Shown one piece after another: positions 44,190-56,573 of a stretch of 64,000 nucleotides of DNA (the first letter of the stretch is position 1; each line of letters begins with the position of its first letter). This DNA is from Panagrolaimus kolymaensis (Eukaryota; Nematoda; Chromadorea; Rhabditida; Panagrolaimidae): positions 2,170,001 to 2,234,000 of the forward strand of contig JAJQJQ010000031.1 of NCBI GenBank assembly GCA_028622995.1, read 5' to 3'. Below the pieces are notes generated by a model. The model searched no databases, was not told where the DNA came from, and worked only from the letters and a program-made list of their open reading frames with translations. Made by a program: the position numbers and the translations under genes.

Positions 44190-44655
44190 ATAAAACCAAG
44201 TTTTACGTGGTACTACTATGATGAATTATAACTAACGGTGGCGGTTTTCGGTTTTTCGGTTTTATTGAAATAAAATAAAGTAACATTACAAAAATGAAAA
44301 AAATATATTAAACTATTCTTCTCTATATTTCTTACTTACATACAAAAGTTTTTCTTTGCTTATTGTTTTTTGTATTCATTACATAGCATATAACAACAAC
44401 AACCAAGGAGCATTAAAAAAGGGAAGCCACGAGCGAGTAAAATAAAAACAATCGATCGGAAAAAAATACAAAAGATAAAATAGAAAAGATGACATCAAGG
44501 GGGCGCCCACTGCCAATTTTTCTTAACCTCCAACGCCTCTTTTTTTCCTTTCTCTCTTTTATTATAAATCAAAATAATTTAAAATATCAAAAAAGAGGGA
44601 GAAGTGAAGGAAAATACGATGCGTAATAACGAATGAGAAAAGGTTAACGTACGTA
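44190..44655. other. Intergenic, no gene seen
   Basis: This 466-bp stretch separates the small foldback from the large hAT element. It has no open frame with coding character. Confidence 0.35.
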
Positions 44656-44663
44656 GTAGGTAC

Positions 44664-46114
44664 TAGACATGGCTCAGGGCCCAAATTTTTGGGCCCGGCC
44701 CGGCCCGGCCCGGCCCGGCCCTGAAGAATTTGGCTTGGGCCCGTCCGGGCCCTAGGGCCGGGCCGGGCCGGGCCAGGGCTGGGCCGGGCTTTGAGAAAAA
44801 TTGTCAAAAAAATTTTAAAAGGTCAAAAATGGGAAAAAGGTAGTTTTTTTTAATGGGAAATACTTTTTTACGTAATTAATGAATTATAAATTTAGTTATT
44901 TGATTAAAAAACCACTAAAGAATATTAAAAATTATTTTTATAAAAATTCTTATTGTTAAAAAAAGGATTATTTTAAGAAAATCCTTCCTAGTAATTTTGA
45001 TTGTGTGTTATTTCGTTTGTAACTGGAAATCCATCATGTGAAAGTTTATAAAAAAATGAAAAAATTAGCATAAAAAAATAAATGAATGTGCGAGGAATGA
45101 AGTTTACTTTTCATTGCATAAAAGTGAAGCGATGAAGAGTGGTTGTTTTTGTTTTTGAGCTATCCAAATATGTTAAAGGATACAAATATACCCAAGGGAA
45201 TAAAAAATGGTAAAGGATCCAAGATCCAAAGAAATTTACATAGAACAACATTCATGGCCGGCCGAAGGCCGGCGGTGTAATAAATGGACAATGATTTTTT
45301 TATTAGAAAGAAGCAAGTATCTATTATTATTGAGGGGCTTAAAAGCGTTTGGGGTTCTTTAGAAAAAATTGGAGATTTGGGTAAGGAAATTAGTTGCCTG
45401 GTGGAAAAACCTTAGGTATATGAGACGAAGATCTTATATACGTACTATGAGAAGGATGAAGATCCATGCAATAACTTTTTAAAAAGTCATAATGTTAAGA
45501 AAAAGTTGCGTAAGGAAAAAAAACATTTGTATTGCATAAAAATGAAGCGCTTGAGAGTTGCAGTTTATTTTGAAGTATTCAAAGATGAAAAAGACCCAAA
45601 TATACTCAACGGATCTAAATATGGTAAAAAATTCAAATTCCATAAATTTTACAGTGGTTAAAATATACGATATGCCAGGCCGAAGGCCCACATTTCTCAT
45701 TCTGTTGGATAATCATTTGTGATTTTTATTTCGTTGAGTAAAAATGAAAAGAGATCTAATATATTTAGAGATGGTATAAAGTTTAAATTTTGGGTATTTT
45801 TTGAAACGGATAAGATGATATAAAACCAGGAAATGCAAAATGAAATAGTTATATCGCGGGCCGGAGGCCCGCGTGTTGCCTAGTTTAGATAAAAATTGAT
45901 GAAAATTCATTACTTTGGGGAAAGTTTGACCATTTAAATCCGATTTTATTAAAATTTTTCTTAATTTTGTATAAAAAAAATTTTCTCAGGGCTTTGCCGG
46001 GGCCCAGCTTCAGGCCCGGCCCGGCCCCGATCTAAAATTTTTGGGCCCTGGCCCGGCCCTAGGGCCGGGCCGGGCCGGGGCTGGGCCGGGCTTTAGGGCC
46101 TCGAGCCATGTCTA
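44664..46114. mobile_element. hAT-like element with GGCCC-rich ends
   Basis: The ends TAGACATGGCTC and GAGCCATGTCTA are flanked by the 8-bp duplication GTAGGTAC (44656-44663 and 46115-46122). Long GGCCCGGCCC tracts lie inside each end. The middle contains three diverged tandem units of about 200-300 bp, each closing with a GC hairpin of the type GGCCGGCCGAAGGCCGGC, GGCCGAAGGCC or GCGGGCCGGAGGCCCGC. No transposase was seen. Confidence 0.88.
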
Positions 46115-46158
46115 GTAGGTACCTAACCTATGTACACTTGTATGCATAGGACCGTGGC

Positions 46159-46559
46159 TAGGGTTGCACGATTAGCCGGCTAATGAAAATGAAGCTAATT
46201 AGCCGGCTAATTAGCCGGTAAATTAGCCGGTAGGCAAGCTAATTAGCCGCTACTACGAAAACCTACAAAAGTTAACGAAATGTTACGAAATGATTGTTTT
46301 TTAAGATAAACAAAATTATTTGACGAAAAATGATGGATTTTAGAGGGATTTAGCATTAAAATGGGGAAAATAAGCATTTTGGCTCTATTTCCCTTGTCCC
46401 ATTATTTTTTGAAATTTTTAGAAAATAGAAACAGAGGGTCTCCCCTGTGGTCAAACTTTTTTTAATTAGCCGGCTAATTTGGCCTCCGGCTAATAGCCGG
46501 CTAATTAGCCGGTAAATTAGCTGGCTAATTAGCCGGCTAATAAAAATCGTGCAACCCTA
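46159..46559. mobile_element. hAT-like element built of ATTAGCCGGCTA repeats
   Basis: The ends TAGGGTTGCACGATTAGCC and ATCGTGCAACCCTA are flanked by ACCGTGGC (46151-46158) and GCCGTGGC (46560-46567), an 8-bp duplication with one change. The arms are tandem GCTAATTAGCCG units. The end sequence TAGGGTTG is shared with the element at 59644. Confidence 0.82.
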
Positions 46560-46730
46560 GCCGTGGCAACTTGGATGGCTAGTTGTTTGTTTGTCAACTG
46601 AAGAAAAAAAGAGAGAGGATGATTATGTGAAAGACTATCATCTCGGGCTAAAGCGGTGGAATAAAAAATGTAAAGGTGTGAAGGTGATCAAATAAAAATA
46701 TGTACCGTAGTCCTTCCTTAATTTAAAACT

Positions 46731-47930
46731 TAAAACTCATTTTTTGAGAAACTCGAGCTTCGCCAAGAACAGCAAAAAAATTTTTTTCGATTTTTTGGGC
46801 TGAAATTTCGAACACGGGGGTTTTTGACTATGAAAATCACGAAAATAGAGGCCGTTTTGCCATTTGATATACTCCTTCTGGAGATACAGTAATCTAATTA
46901 GCATAATTATGGACTTTTTTTATTTACTAAAGTTTTATATACCATTAGATTCGTAAAAATGTGCTGAACAACATTGTAATTGATCGCAACCATCGAAGAT
47001 AATATAAAAATAATACTATGCCGCTATCAAAGGGTATGAATTATCGTTTTTTAAGCAAAAGTATGCCGTAAAGTCCCCACCGGAAACTTTTGATTCTACA
47101 GAAAAATTCTACATATTTTTTTACGTATTTGAGCCGAAAAAAAAAAAATTTTATATGGTACGTAAATAATTTCCAGCAAATAAATATTCTATAGCGGCAT
47201 ACTACTATTTTCTTTAGGAAAAATGTAAAAGTCGTAATTCAAAAGTTTCTTAGAATAATTTTTTACATATTATGAACTCTTAACATTTTTTTTAAAAAAT
47301 TTAAAAATATTTTGTTTTCGTTGCGAGACCCAACTTCATAATTTTTTGAATTTATTTTTTAAAAATGTTAAGAGTTCATAATATGTAAAAAATTATTCTA
47401 AGAAACTTTTGAATTACGACTTTAACATTTTTCTTAAAGAAAATAGTAGTATGCCGCTATAGAATATTTATTTGCTGGAAATTATTTACGTACCATATAA
47501 AATTTTTTTATTTTTTTCGGCTCAAATACGTAAAAAAATATGTAGAATTTTTCTGTAGAATCAAAAGTTTCCGGTGGGGACTTTACGCATACTTTTGCTT
47601 AAAAAACGATAATTCATACCCTTTGATAGCGGCATAGTACTATTTTTATATTATCTTCGATGGTTGCGATCAATTACAATGTTGTTCAGCACATTTTTAC
47701 GAATCTAATGGTATATAAAACTTTAGTAAATAAAAAAAGTCCATAATTATGCTAATTAGATTACTGTATCTCCAGAAGGAGTATATCAAATGGCAAAACG
47801 GCCTCTATTTTCGTGATTTTCATAGTCAAAAACCCCCGTGTTCGAAATTTCAGCCCAAAAAATCGAAAAAAAATTTTTTGCTGTTCCAGGATTTTACAGA
47901 AAAGCTCGTTTCTCAAAAAATGAGTTTTAA
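46731..47930. mobile_element. Large foldback, ~590-bp arms
   Basis: Position x pairs with 94653-x over most of the length, centred at about 47326. The sequence around CATTTGATATACTCCTTCTG (46861) returns reversed at 47773-47792. The ends read TTAAAACTCATTTTTTGAG. The right arm has a small extra segment near 47888-47905. There is no open frame of note. Confidence 0.82.
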
Positions 47931-49483
47931 AAGATTGTTCTTTTTTTCGGTACATTTTTTTGAAATAATTTTTTAATGTGCGTATGCGTGCCAACAATGG
48001 CACTAACTCCTCGTCGTTTTTTTCTCGTTGTTGTTGAAATGACCAAAACAAAAAAAAACTTAACTCTTCTTGAGCTTTTTAAATAAATTTTTTCCGAAGA
48101 AAATAAAGAAGCTCAACAACAAGTCAATAAAACTCGAAAAGCGTTGTTTCAAGTAGATATATTTTTTTATAAAAAGAATTAAAAACAGCGAGAATAGGAT
48201 TGTTTACAATATTATGAAGAAGGAAAGTGAAAATTATGAAAACACAAAAAAAGAATAAATAAAGTCACTGCGTTCTTGAGACAAGGAAAGATGGAAGTTC
48301 AGACAAGAAAGAAATTTTTTTGCCAACTAAGGGAAAAATAAATTTAAAAAAATATCGAAATTAAAAAATGTTCTTGATAAAAAAAATATGCGTCCCGTCT
48401 CATCTTCTTCTGTTAGAACGCAATGTAAGTATGCGTACAAAATTCATAATTCGCCTGCCACTCCCACAAACAAAAGAAAGAAAAGAAGGTATCCTAATGA
48501 CCACTTTATTTTCAAGTTCAAGAGTCTCTTTTTTTCTTTCTAATTATTAGTTAGTTATTGCTATCGGGATATATAAGTATGTACATTAAATAATTAGTCA
48601 ATCTAAAAACTTTTTCAATTTCAAAATGTTTAGTTCCTGCATAAAAAAAAAAAAAGAAAGTCGAATGATTATTATTTTAGTTTTACCTTCATAATAGTAG
48701 AGTCCATCTTTAAAAAAATATTATTTCACAACGATTATCATTATTAATTTTTATAAATTAATGATACATTTATTTTTCGCCTCACAAAAATGAAAAAATT
48801 TTAGGCACTTCTATAGTTTTGGCCCACGCTAAAAATTTTTTCTCTAAAATTTGTTTATAATAAATTTTTATATTTATTCTAGGGAATATCAATTCATAAT
48901 CTTTAGTATCTTTTATTTTTAGGATCATGATCCTTCTTTTAATCCTTTTTGAATTTAGATCCTTCATGTATTCTTGGATCCATTAATCCTTTTTTGGTTC
49001 CTGGGTCCTTTAAAGGTTCTCGGATTTTTAAATAATTAAGATCCTTTATTGGTTCTTGAATCCATTAAATGTTTAAGTTTTTGGATTCTTTTTGACTATT
49101 TCTTTAAAAAAGTTGCAATTTGATAAGCTTAACTTATGTTGAGTTTAAAAGGAAGCCTTCTTTATTTATCGCAAAAAATTATTTGGTTTTTCCTCATTGA
49201 TATTTTTGTTTCTTGAGACTTACTTCTCTAATTTTTATCTAGTTTTCTCTTGATATTTTTTTTTCGTGAATGCATTTAAAAACCCATTATTTAATCATAT
49301 TATTATATGTTTACATTAATTGAATCAAATATTTCCTAAAAATAAACAAACACATAACCATAACCGTAATTCTTCTAGCCCACAATCGTATACTTTTAAT
49401 TTTTATAAATATTTTTTTATTGCGACTTACTTATCATTCATTTTCTTAGAGCTATAAAACCATTCTCACTAAACGACAGAAAG
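47931..49483. other. Intergenic upstream of innexin
   Basis: No gene is seen. Bases 48780-49140 resemble the interior of the TIR element at 40559 (TTCTTGGATCCATTAA, then CCTTTAAAGGTTCT). A TTCTTAG acceptor ends at 49450, 33 bp before the innexin ATG. Confidence 0.45.
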
Positions 49484-51984
49484 ATGGTGCTGCATATGGT
49501 AGGCTTGGACATCCTAAACAAGCTTGGAAAAAAATTTAATAGCCGCACGAAAAGGCTTTTAGCTCCATTATTGAAGGATGGAATTGGTGATAAAGTGGAT
49601 AAAGGAAACCTATGGATCGTTCCTGGTTTCACCGTTTTAGCATTTGCTGCTTTATGGACCACCAAATTGTAAGCATTTTTTACATTTTTTTATATTTCTT
49701 TCTTTTGGGATTTTTTTAAGTGAGTCGGTAAGATTAGGTGCCATTGTTAATCATACACAACAAAAAACTTTTTTTTGTCTATATTATGTGAAAAAAATTT
49801 TTCTATCAAAGGATAGGATTCCAACTGTTTTATAAACTCAAATGGAAACTAAGAAAACAACTTTTTTGAACATTTTTCTAATTTATTTTGACTTCATTTT
49901 TTCTTCTGCGCACAAAACAACCTTTAAACGATCAAAAAGCAGCTTCCCTGTTGTTTACGCAGTTAGTTAGAACTATCATTCAATAATAATAAAATATACT
50001 AATTTTCCCATACTTACAAATTTTTAAGATCCAAAGCAGCTTTAAAAGAATCAAAATGTCGAGGTGCAACCATATTTCCAATGGGATCAGAAATAGAAGA
50101 AGAGGCACAAATGCATTGTGCTACAGCGAAACGATATTTTGTTGATATTAATGAAGTCTTTTTATATGATCCTAAATGGCGTGAAGAAAGACAAGTTAAA
50201 AACCCTGAATGGATTCTTTGGTTTTGGGCCCCAATCATTTTTGTTATGTGTTTCCTTACTCGATATATATGGTCGTTGTTAATGGAAAACCAAGGTAAGC
50301 GACGTTTTTATTGAGCGTAACTTTCGACCTGAAAACTGTAAAAAAAAATTTAGGCATCAATTTTAATAACGTCGTAAACGCTTCAAAATACGGTGTCAGC
50401 AAAAAAAAAGGCATTACCAAAGTGGATGATGTTGAGGGAGGAAAGTTTTATGAAAGTGCCCGCGTTATATCAGACAATTACCGTTGTGCCAGTTCATCCA
50501 ATGCATTTGCAGCATTTATATTTTTTGAAATTGCATTGGTTGCTGCCCCATTATCTTTGGTGACGTGTATTTTGCCCATGTTTATTGGAGGTGATTATCG
50601 AACTTGGGGTTTTGATGTAGCTAAAGCATGGTGGGAACGAAGGGAATGGTAAGTTCTTTTTATGGAAATTTTAACAATAATTTTATTCATTTTAGGCAAG
50701 GGTCAACTTTAATTCCATTTTTTGGTTCATCAAATGATAAACCCCTTATGCCTTTGATACCCCGGGAAACATATTGTGATTATCATTTTGTTTCACTTGG
50801 TAATGATCATCGCCTAACATATCGATGCTTTTTGGATGCAAATTGGCATGAACGAACTGCACTTTTTACTTGGTAAGTTATTTTTACAAAAAAAAAAATA
50901 TTACAAAATCTTGTATTAGTTTTAACAAGCAGATTCGTTTTCAACTCCCGGGACCAAATTTTCTCGCTCCCGGACGTGGACCGGGACGGGATTTTAAAAA
51001 TAGTCCCATCCCGTTTCCAACCTTAAAAAGACCTCAGGTGAGGTGAGAAAATTTTGTTGCGAAAGACCTGAGGCGATGCGTCTATGACCAAGCCTCCTGA
51101 TAAAAAGAAATGCTTGGCGGCCTGTACATTTGGGATTTTAGTTCTAACCTTTTATTATAAAAAGAGTGGAGCCTGAACGCTCTACAGAGGCTCCGGCTTT
51201 CTCATTTCTACATTCTTTATCTTTATTTTTTAAAATTTTTTATAAAGAATTTCAGGATCATATTGGTTTTACTTACCTTCATTAATTTCTTGAATTTGCT
51301 TTTCTGGCTTCTTTGGGCTATAAAAATGGGAAATGAAAGCAAGCGACAAGAATGGGTATTAGAAAAGTGGTTAAACCATGATGATTTTTGTCCAGAGGAA
51401 CAAGAATATCTTGAAGAATTTGCATCTCAATTTAAAATGGGAAACTTATTGCTATTTTATTACATCGAAGCCCATACTGATCGAGTGGTTGCTAGTGCCT
51501 TTGCAAAAGAATTATATAAAAATTGGTTTTATAGAGTAGGTGCACAATTGAATATTCAAAGATGTCGAGTGAATACGATACAACAACCCACTTTTCTTTC
51601 ACTTACTCCAAAAAATTATAAATTAATTGTAAATTCTCCTCTTTGTTCGAAATTACACTTTTCCTTTACTCAAACTAATAGGTTTCCAAATTTTTATCAA
51701 TTTTGCTATCCTTGTTTTTTTATTGAACAAAAAATGAGATTGGATATCTAAAATTTCTTTTCCTCAAACTAATTTTTTTTTAAAAATTAATTTTTGTTGC
51801 TTTTTAGAAATCCAAGAAAGGAATATGTTTGAATGATGAAGCGAAGAATGAATCCCCATCATCTGCACAACCGAACCTTTGTTGCTTTTTTCCAATGAAA
51901 TCTGATAGTCAACCAAATATAACTAGCAGCAATCGAGCTACTTCGATTCAAGAATTACAACCGTTGATCACAACAGAAATATAA
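49484..51984 (+). CDS. Innexin, divergent
   Basis: Exons 49484-49668, 50029-50294, 50354-50648, 50696-50872, 51256-51535 and 51808-51984 give 459 residues. The innexin signature is clearest in the second extracellular loop and TM4: IPRETYCDYHFVSLGNDHRL, then YRCFLDANWHERTALFTW and a hydrophobic run through FINFLNLLFWLLW. Each extracellular loop has its two Cys (CRGA...MHC, and YCD...YRC). The usual YQWVPF motif is changed to EWILWFWAPIIF. Four membrane helices are visible. Innexins form gap junctions and hemichannels in the plasma membrane. The C-terminal exon is Ser- and Gln-rich. Junctions keep frame throughout. Confidence 0.85.
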
Positions 51985-52915
51985 GAAATTTGCCCACTTC
52001 AAAATTATATATTTTATTCAGAAAAAAAAGTTGGCAAAAAGAAAGGATGAAGAAAATCAAAAAATTTATAGTCAACGAAAATGTACACTTATTTAATTTT
52101 ATAATTTATTTTTCTCGTACTTTCCTAATACGGGGTGGTTGTTGGCTCTCATCAAATTTAAAAATAATGGTCTCATTTTTGTCTTTCATTTTATTATACG
52201 GATGATGTCTTTCTTGTGTGTTTATTTTTTCTTTCCATGACTCAAAACTTAATTTAATAATTATTACATATTCATATTTTTACTCTTCAAAAAAAATTCC
52301 ATTCATATTCTTTTTTGTTTGTTTATTCGTTTGTTAATAATTGTTTTTATTTTTATTTGTACTAGAAGCTCCGCGGGCCTCCGGCCCGCAATACGACTTG
52401 TTCTTTTGAATATAACGGATGAACAAACAAAATTCCACGTGTTATCGAAGACACTTGTTGTTGCAAAATAGATTTAAAAGACCTGAAGCAAAAAATGCAG
52501 CGATCATTTTTACCCATCAAATATCCAAAATACAATATTTATTTTTCAAAAAAGTACCAATTTTAAATAAACTTTTATATTTACTTTAATCTATTTATAA
52601 AAAGTTGTAAATAAAAAATTTTTATTTCGTTTTTAAAACCTTTTCATTTACATTATCAAAAAGCCATGGTTTACATCAGGGTTCGCAACAAACTAAAGTC
52701 CATTTGATTCTTTGCATTTGAGATTGTTTTCGTTACTTGCAATTTTAGTTGTGATTTTTCCCCCTTATAACTTGCAAAAAACATATGAGCGTCTATAATG
52801 CCAACTTTATTTGCATTTTTATCAATAGCAACAATTTTAGCTAAAACATCCTTTAAATAATGGTTACAATTTCATTTATGAAAAACAGCTACAATAAAGA
52901 AATCCAAGGCAAAAA
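51985..52915. other. Intergenic, one GC palindrome
   Basis: AT-rich. At 52373-52389, GCGGGCC-TCC-GGCCCGC is the exact reverse complement of the hairpin at 45856-45872 inside the hAT element, so it marks another fragment of that repeat. No gene seen. Confidence 0.45.
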
Positions 52916-52920
52916 ATAGA

Positions 52921-53190
52921 TTAATCAAAAATTGGGGTAGTTGCATGGAAATCCAATAAATGCGTTGATGATGAATGCAAAGAAGCCTGTTGGAGAGTTT
53001 GGCTGGAATGCAAACAAGGGGACTGTGAAGATCGATACGTGGATCGATAAGAAAAATAAGAACTTTCGTTGGGATTTGCTATTGTGAGAATTATCAGTAA
53101 TTGTCGATGAATGGGAGGTATACTGTCGGCTACTATTAAATCTTTCCTCGAACTATTCACGTTTGTTGAGTTTGTAGTATTAAGCTGAAT
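52921..53190 (-). CDS. Possible Ser-rich terminal exon
   Basis: After a TTTCAG acceptor (RC of about 53191-53196) the minus strand stays open to a TAA at 52921-52923. It encodes a Ser/Thr-rich tail with SSYFSYRSTYRSSQSPC and SLHSSSTHLLDFHA. The frame is clean for about 89 codons. No partner exon was found upstream, so a transcript is uncertain. Confidence 0.25.
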   Translation of the reverse strand: MQLNTTNSTNVNSSRKDLIVADSIPPIHRQLLIILTIANPNESSYFSYRSTYRSSQSPCLHSSQTLQQASLHSSSTHLLDFHATTPIFD

Positions 53191-53700
53191 CTGAAACTTG
53201 ATTGTCTTAAAAATAATTTTAAGGTTTTTCAAAAAATTCAAAATCTTGGTTTATATATGAGTAATGTTCAAATTCACCTTCGAGCAAGACAGTAGTAAAT
53301 AATGCTTATTTTTTTCCATATTTTACGCAACAACAAAAAAAGAAAAAATTATCTTCAAAATTGTTCGCTTTAGTGAACTTTTCATTTTATTTATGTCTTT
53401 CTTGTTGCTTTTAGTTTTAGAGCGTAAACGCAAAAAAAATTCTTTGCCAGCAATTCATTTTTCAATTTTTAGACTTTCTCATTTTTAATTTTTATTTTTG
53501 AATATTTTTATACCATTTTTTTTGATTTTGTAAATCGATGTTTTTTATAATCTATAAAAATGGTGAAAAGTTTTGAAAGACAAAGAAAGCATTTTTTTAA
53601 GTTGGCTTTTAACAGTTAAATCTTTGAATAGTTAAAGAATTCTGATTTTGTAGCAAAGGTAGTTACGGATTGCAAGCAACGTCATAAAGGCCATGTGGAA

Positions 53701-53948
53701 CAGGCCTCTTCCACGGGCCGACTTTTGCAGGCCCGGCCCGGCCTGGGGCCGTTCAAATTTGGGCCCGGCCTGGCCCGGCCCGCGGGCCGGCCCGTCAATT
53801 TTTTTTTTTGCCTTGCTATTCCCTTTGATTTTTTTTCTTTTTTTAGAAAATGGTCGGCCTCGACCTGGCCTGGCCCGTTCAAAAGTCGGCCCGGCCTGGC
53901 CCGCGAGCCGGGCCGGGCCGGGCTGGACGGGCCGAAGGAAGAGGCCTG
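53701..53948. mobile_element. hAT-type MITE, GGCCC-rich
   Basis: The ends CAGGCCTCTTCC and GGAAGAGGCCTG are flanked by the duplication ATGTGGAA (53693-53700 and 53949-53956). The GC-rich arms GCCCGGCCCGGCC resemble the interior ends of the element at 44664. GC-rich open frames on both strands here are artefacts of the inverted repeat. Confidence 0.9.
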
Positions 53949-54315
53949 ATGTGGAATCAGGAGTGGAAACAAAATATGATATTTTAAAATTAAAATTTTA
54001 TTAGTTTGAACAAGGATTTTATTGGATATGTATATTTAAAAAATGAACAAATATCAACAATAATTTGAAAAAAAGAAGAGAAAAAATGAAGATAAGTCTA
54101 ATTTTATGATGATTGTTTTGTTTTGTTTTATTGATTTTATTTGTTTCCACGCGAAAAGAACACAATATTTTCGCTACTTAAAAGTTTATTTGTTGTTGTA
54201 CTTGCATCATCTTCTTTTTTTCGGATATTTTTGAATATTTCTTTTATTTTTTCATTTGGTTTTGTTAACAAAATTTAAATGATATTTAAATTACAAAAAT
54301 TATAGAAAATTTTGT

Positions 54316-54559
54316 TTAAAGGGGGAGTCCCACCTGACTGAAATTACATGTTTTACCTACTAGCGCGAAAGTTCTTTGTCAAGCCCATTTCAAAAGCTTT
54401 CGAAACTTTACAAAGCATTACAAATTTTTTTTTCGAAGCTTTTCGAAATTTTTTTGAGTTTTCGAAGTATTTCGAAACGGACTTGACAAAGAACTTTCGC
54501 GCTAGGAGGTAAAACATGTCGTAAGCCCAAATTTCAGTCAGGTGGGACTCCCCCTTTAA
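54316..54559. mobile_element. TTAA-bounded MITE, copy 2
   Basis: TTAAAGGGGGAGTCCCACCT at the left is repeated inverted at the right. The arms continue through GACTGAAATT and ACTTTCGCGCTAG. TTAA at both borders fits a piggyBac-type insertion. It is related to 33631-33861 by the TTAAAGGG-AGT ends. Confidence 0.75.
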
Positions 54560-54749
54560 GTGTTAAAGCACTATATGTGCTAAATTTAAATAGAACTAAA
54601 TTTTTTTAAACATGCCTGAAATTTTTTTTATCCAACTCATGAAAAAATATTTTACTTTGATATAGAACAACATAAAATAAAATAAATACTTCAAAGAACA
54701 TTTTTTAAATGAAGAGTAATAAAATATATGATTACAAATTTCAAAAATC

Positions 54750-55822
54750 TTAATTATTCTTGGAGTTGGAAGGAGGAGTAGTTTCTTCCATTTTAATCAT
54801 AAATGAGCTTCCAGCCATTTTAGATCCATAATGTCCGGCCCAAAACATTAAATCCTTTCCTGAGCTTTCAATACGAATAAATCGGGCCCCTGGAGGATAG
54901 GATTTCATGACGACTTCCACTTTTTGCCATTCTTCTTCTAAAAAAGATTCTTCGAAGTTGGTAAAAAAAAACAAAAGACAAAACAAATACGTTGCCATTG
55001 AGCAAATAATACTCTTTGATTCTCGGTAGCAATTGGATCGTTTTCTGCGTTATAAAGTACAATTTTAGAATCATAAACACATGAGCAATCAAATCGATTT
55101 ACAACCCATTCAGAAAAAATTAAAGGAGGTTGATGATTATCCATAACTTCAGGCTATAAGCAATATGAAGGATTAAAAAATTATTATATGTAATTTTAAA
55201 AGTTACTTACTGTTAGCCAAAGATCTTTAATATCAAAAACAATATGCTTAGAGCAACGTTGAAAGCTTGTTGCATGACATCCATCAAACATATTTTTAAA
55301 ATCAGGAAGAAAACCTCCAGGTGGTGATTCGTATTTCCATCTAAATTTTTTTTAAATTTATATGCTTAATATATTCCATTTATATATATAAATTTACCTA
55401 TCTCCACCATTTTCAAAAGTCCATCGCGAATCCGCATGTTTAGCAACATCACTTGTTCCATCAGGATTTTCACTTTCAAGCAATTCTCTTTCAAATGGCT
55501 TTTTGATTGATAAAAGACCAAAATCATTTCCAATAAAAGGTTTCCCCATATCTGCGAGGCTTCTCAAATAATTTTCACCATCAATATCTTCTTTTGAAAT
55601 CCAAAATGAACGAGTATTAATTATTTGGTTCCATAATTTGCTCACCTTAAAAATTTTAAATAAAAATTTAATAAATCATATTTCCCAAAAATTAAATAAA
55701 TTTACTTTTCGACATTTGATTATTTCTTTTTTTGGAAGTCTGAGTAAAATAGATTCCAAGATTTCTGGATTAACTGAAGATAAATCGATGGATTTAGGAA
55801 GTTCATAAGAAGTTTGTGACAT
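54750..55822 (-). CDS. F-box protein with FBA-type domain
   Basis: Minus-strand exons 55822-55706, 55645-55398, 55340-55211, 55153-54991 and 54937-54750 give 281 residues. An F-box lies at residues ~15-50 (NPEILESILLRLPKKEIIK, then CRKVSKLWNQII). It is followed by an F-box-associated domain with DSRWTFENGGDRWKYESPP, GCHATSFQRCSKHIVFDIKD and FVDR-like WVVNRFDCSCVYD. FBA proteins such as FBXO2 and FBXO6 bind N-glycans of misfolded glycoproteins and present them to the SCF ubiquitin ligase. The length agrees with that family. The role in this organism is inferred from architecture. Confidence 0.85.
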
Positions 55823-56573
55823 TTTTCTTAAATTAAATAAATTGGTGAAAAAATCTTATATATTGAAACAATAAAAAAAAAATACATAGAATAAAGGAAA
55901 AGGAAATTTTTTAATGGGGAAAAGGCACCTAACACAAATTTTTTGATCGAAAAATGAAACTTTTTGTAAAAAAAGAAAGAAATCTTTACGCAATAGTCGT
56001 TTCCAAAGACAGCAATCAAAGAGAAAAAATTTGTTGGATAAAAAAAAATCACGAAAGATTATGAAATTAACTTTATTTTTTATCATGTTATTTCGTTGTT
56101 CTATATAAAAAAAGAGAACATTAAAGTTGAGTAACTTAGTAAACAAGCTTCCACTTGTCTAAGACTCTCTTCCCTTTTTTCTTTTTGATGGTTGCGTCCG
56201 CGTCCAACCACAACTCTTTCTTCTTCCTGGTTTAGTTTCTGTTCCGCGAAAAGGTAGATCCACCTGTGTACACAAAATATGTTTTTTTGTCGTTTAACTC
56301 GATAACGATAAAGAAAAGACCGCCTCTTTCTGTTTTTTTTTTCATTTGCTTACATTATTATTGTAATCTTGTAATCTTTCTTACCATCATTATTATATTT
56401 ACAAATATAAGAACAGTCGACCGGGAATAACGTGTTGATACTAAATATCGTGAAACTAAGTGCTCTAAAAATAAAAATTGTTTATAATAATCAAATTATT
56501 AGGGGGAAAAATACATAATTTTTTATTAATTGTTTTTTAGTTTTTGAAGCTACTCTGAAATCAAAAATTTAAA
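55823..56573. other. Divergent intergenic region
   Basis: This carries promoters for the F-box gene (leftward) and the unknown nine-exon gene (rightward). Open frames on the minus strand (55828-56146) are hydrophobic AT-rich chance frames. No other feature was found. Confidence 0.4.

Noticed and set aside
46141..46567. CRISPR-like array from the repeated ATTAGCCGGCTA units
   Set aside because: Units are contiguous without unique spacers, lie in inverted arms and are enclosed by hAT-type ends and a target duplication.
53682..54004. GC-rich open frames around 53.7-54.0 kb and similar ones at 16157-16381 and 44562-44807
   Set aside because: All are translations of GGCCC-rich inverted repeats of hAT-type elements, open on several frames at once.
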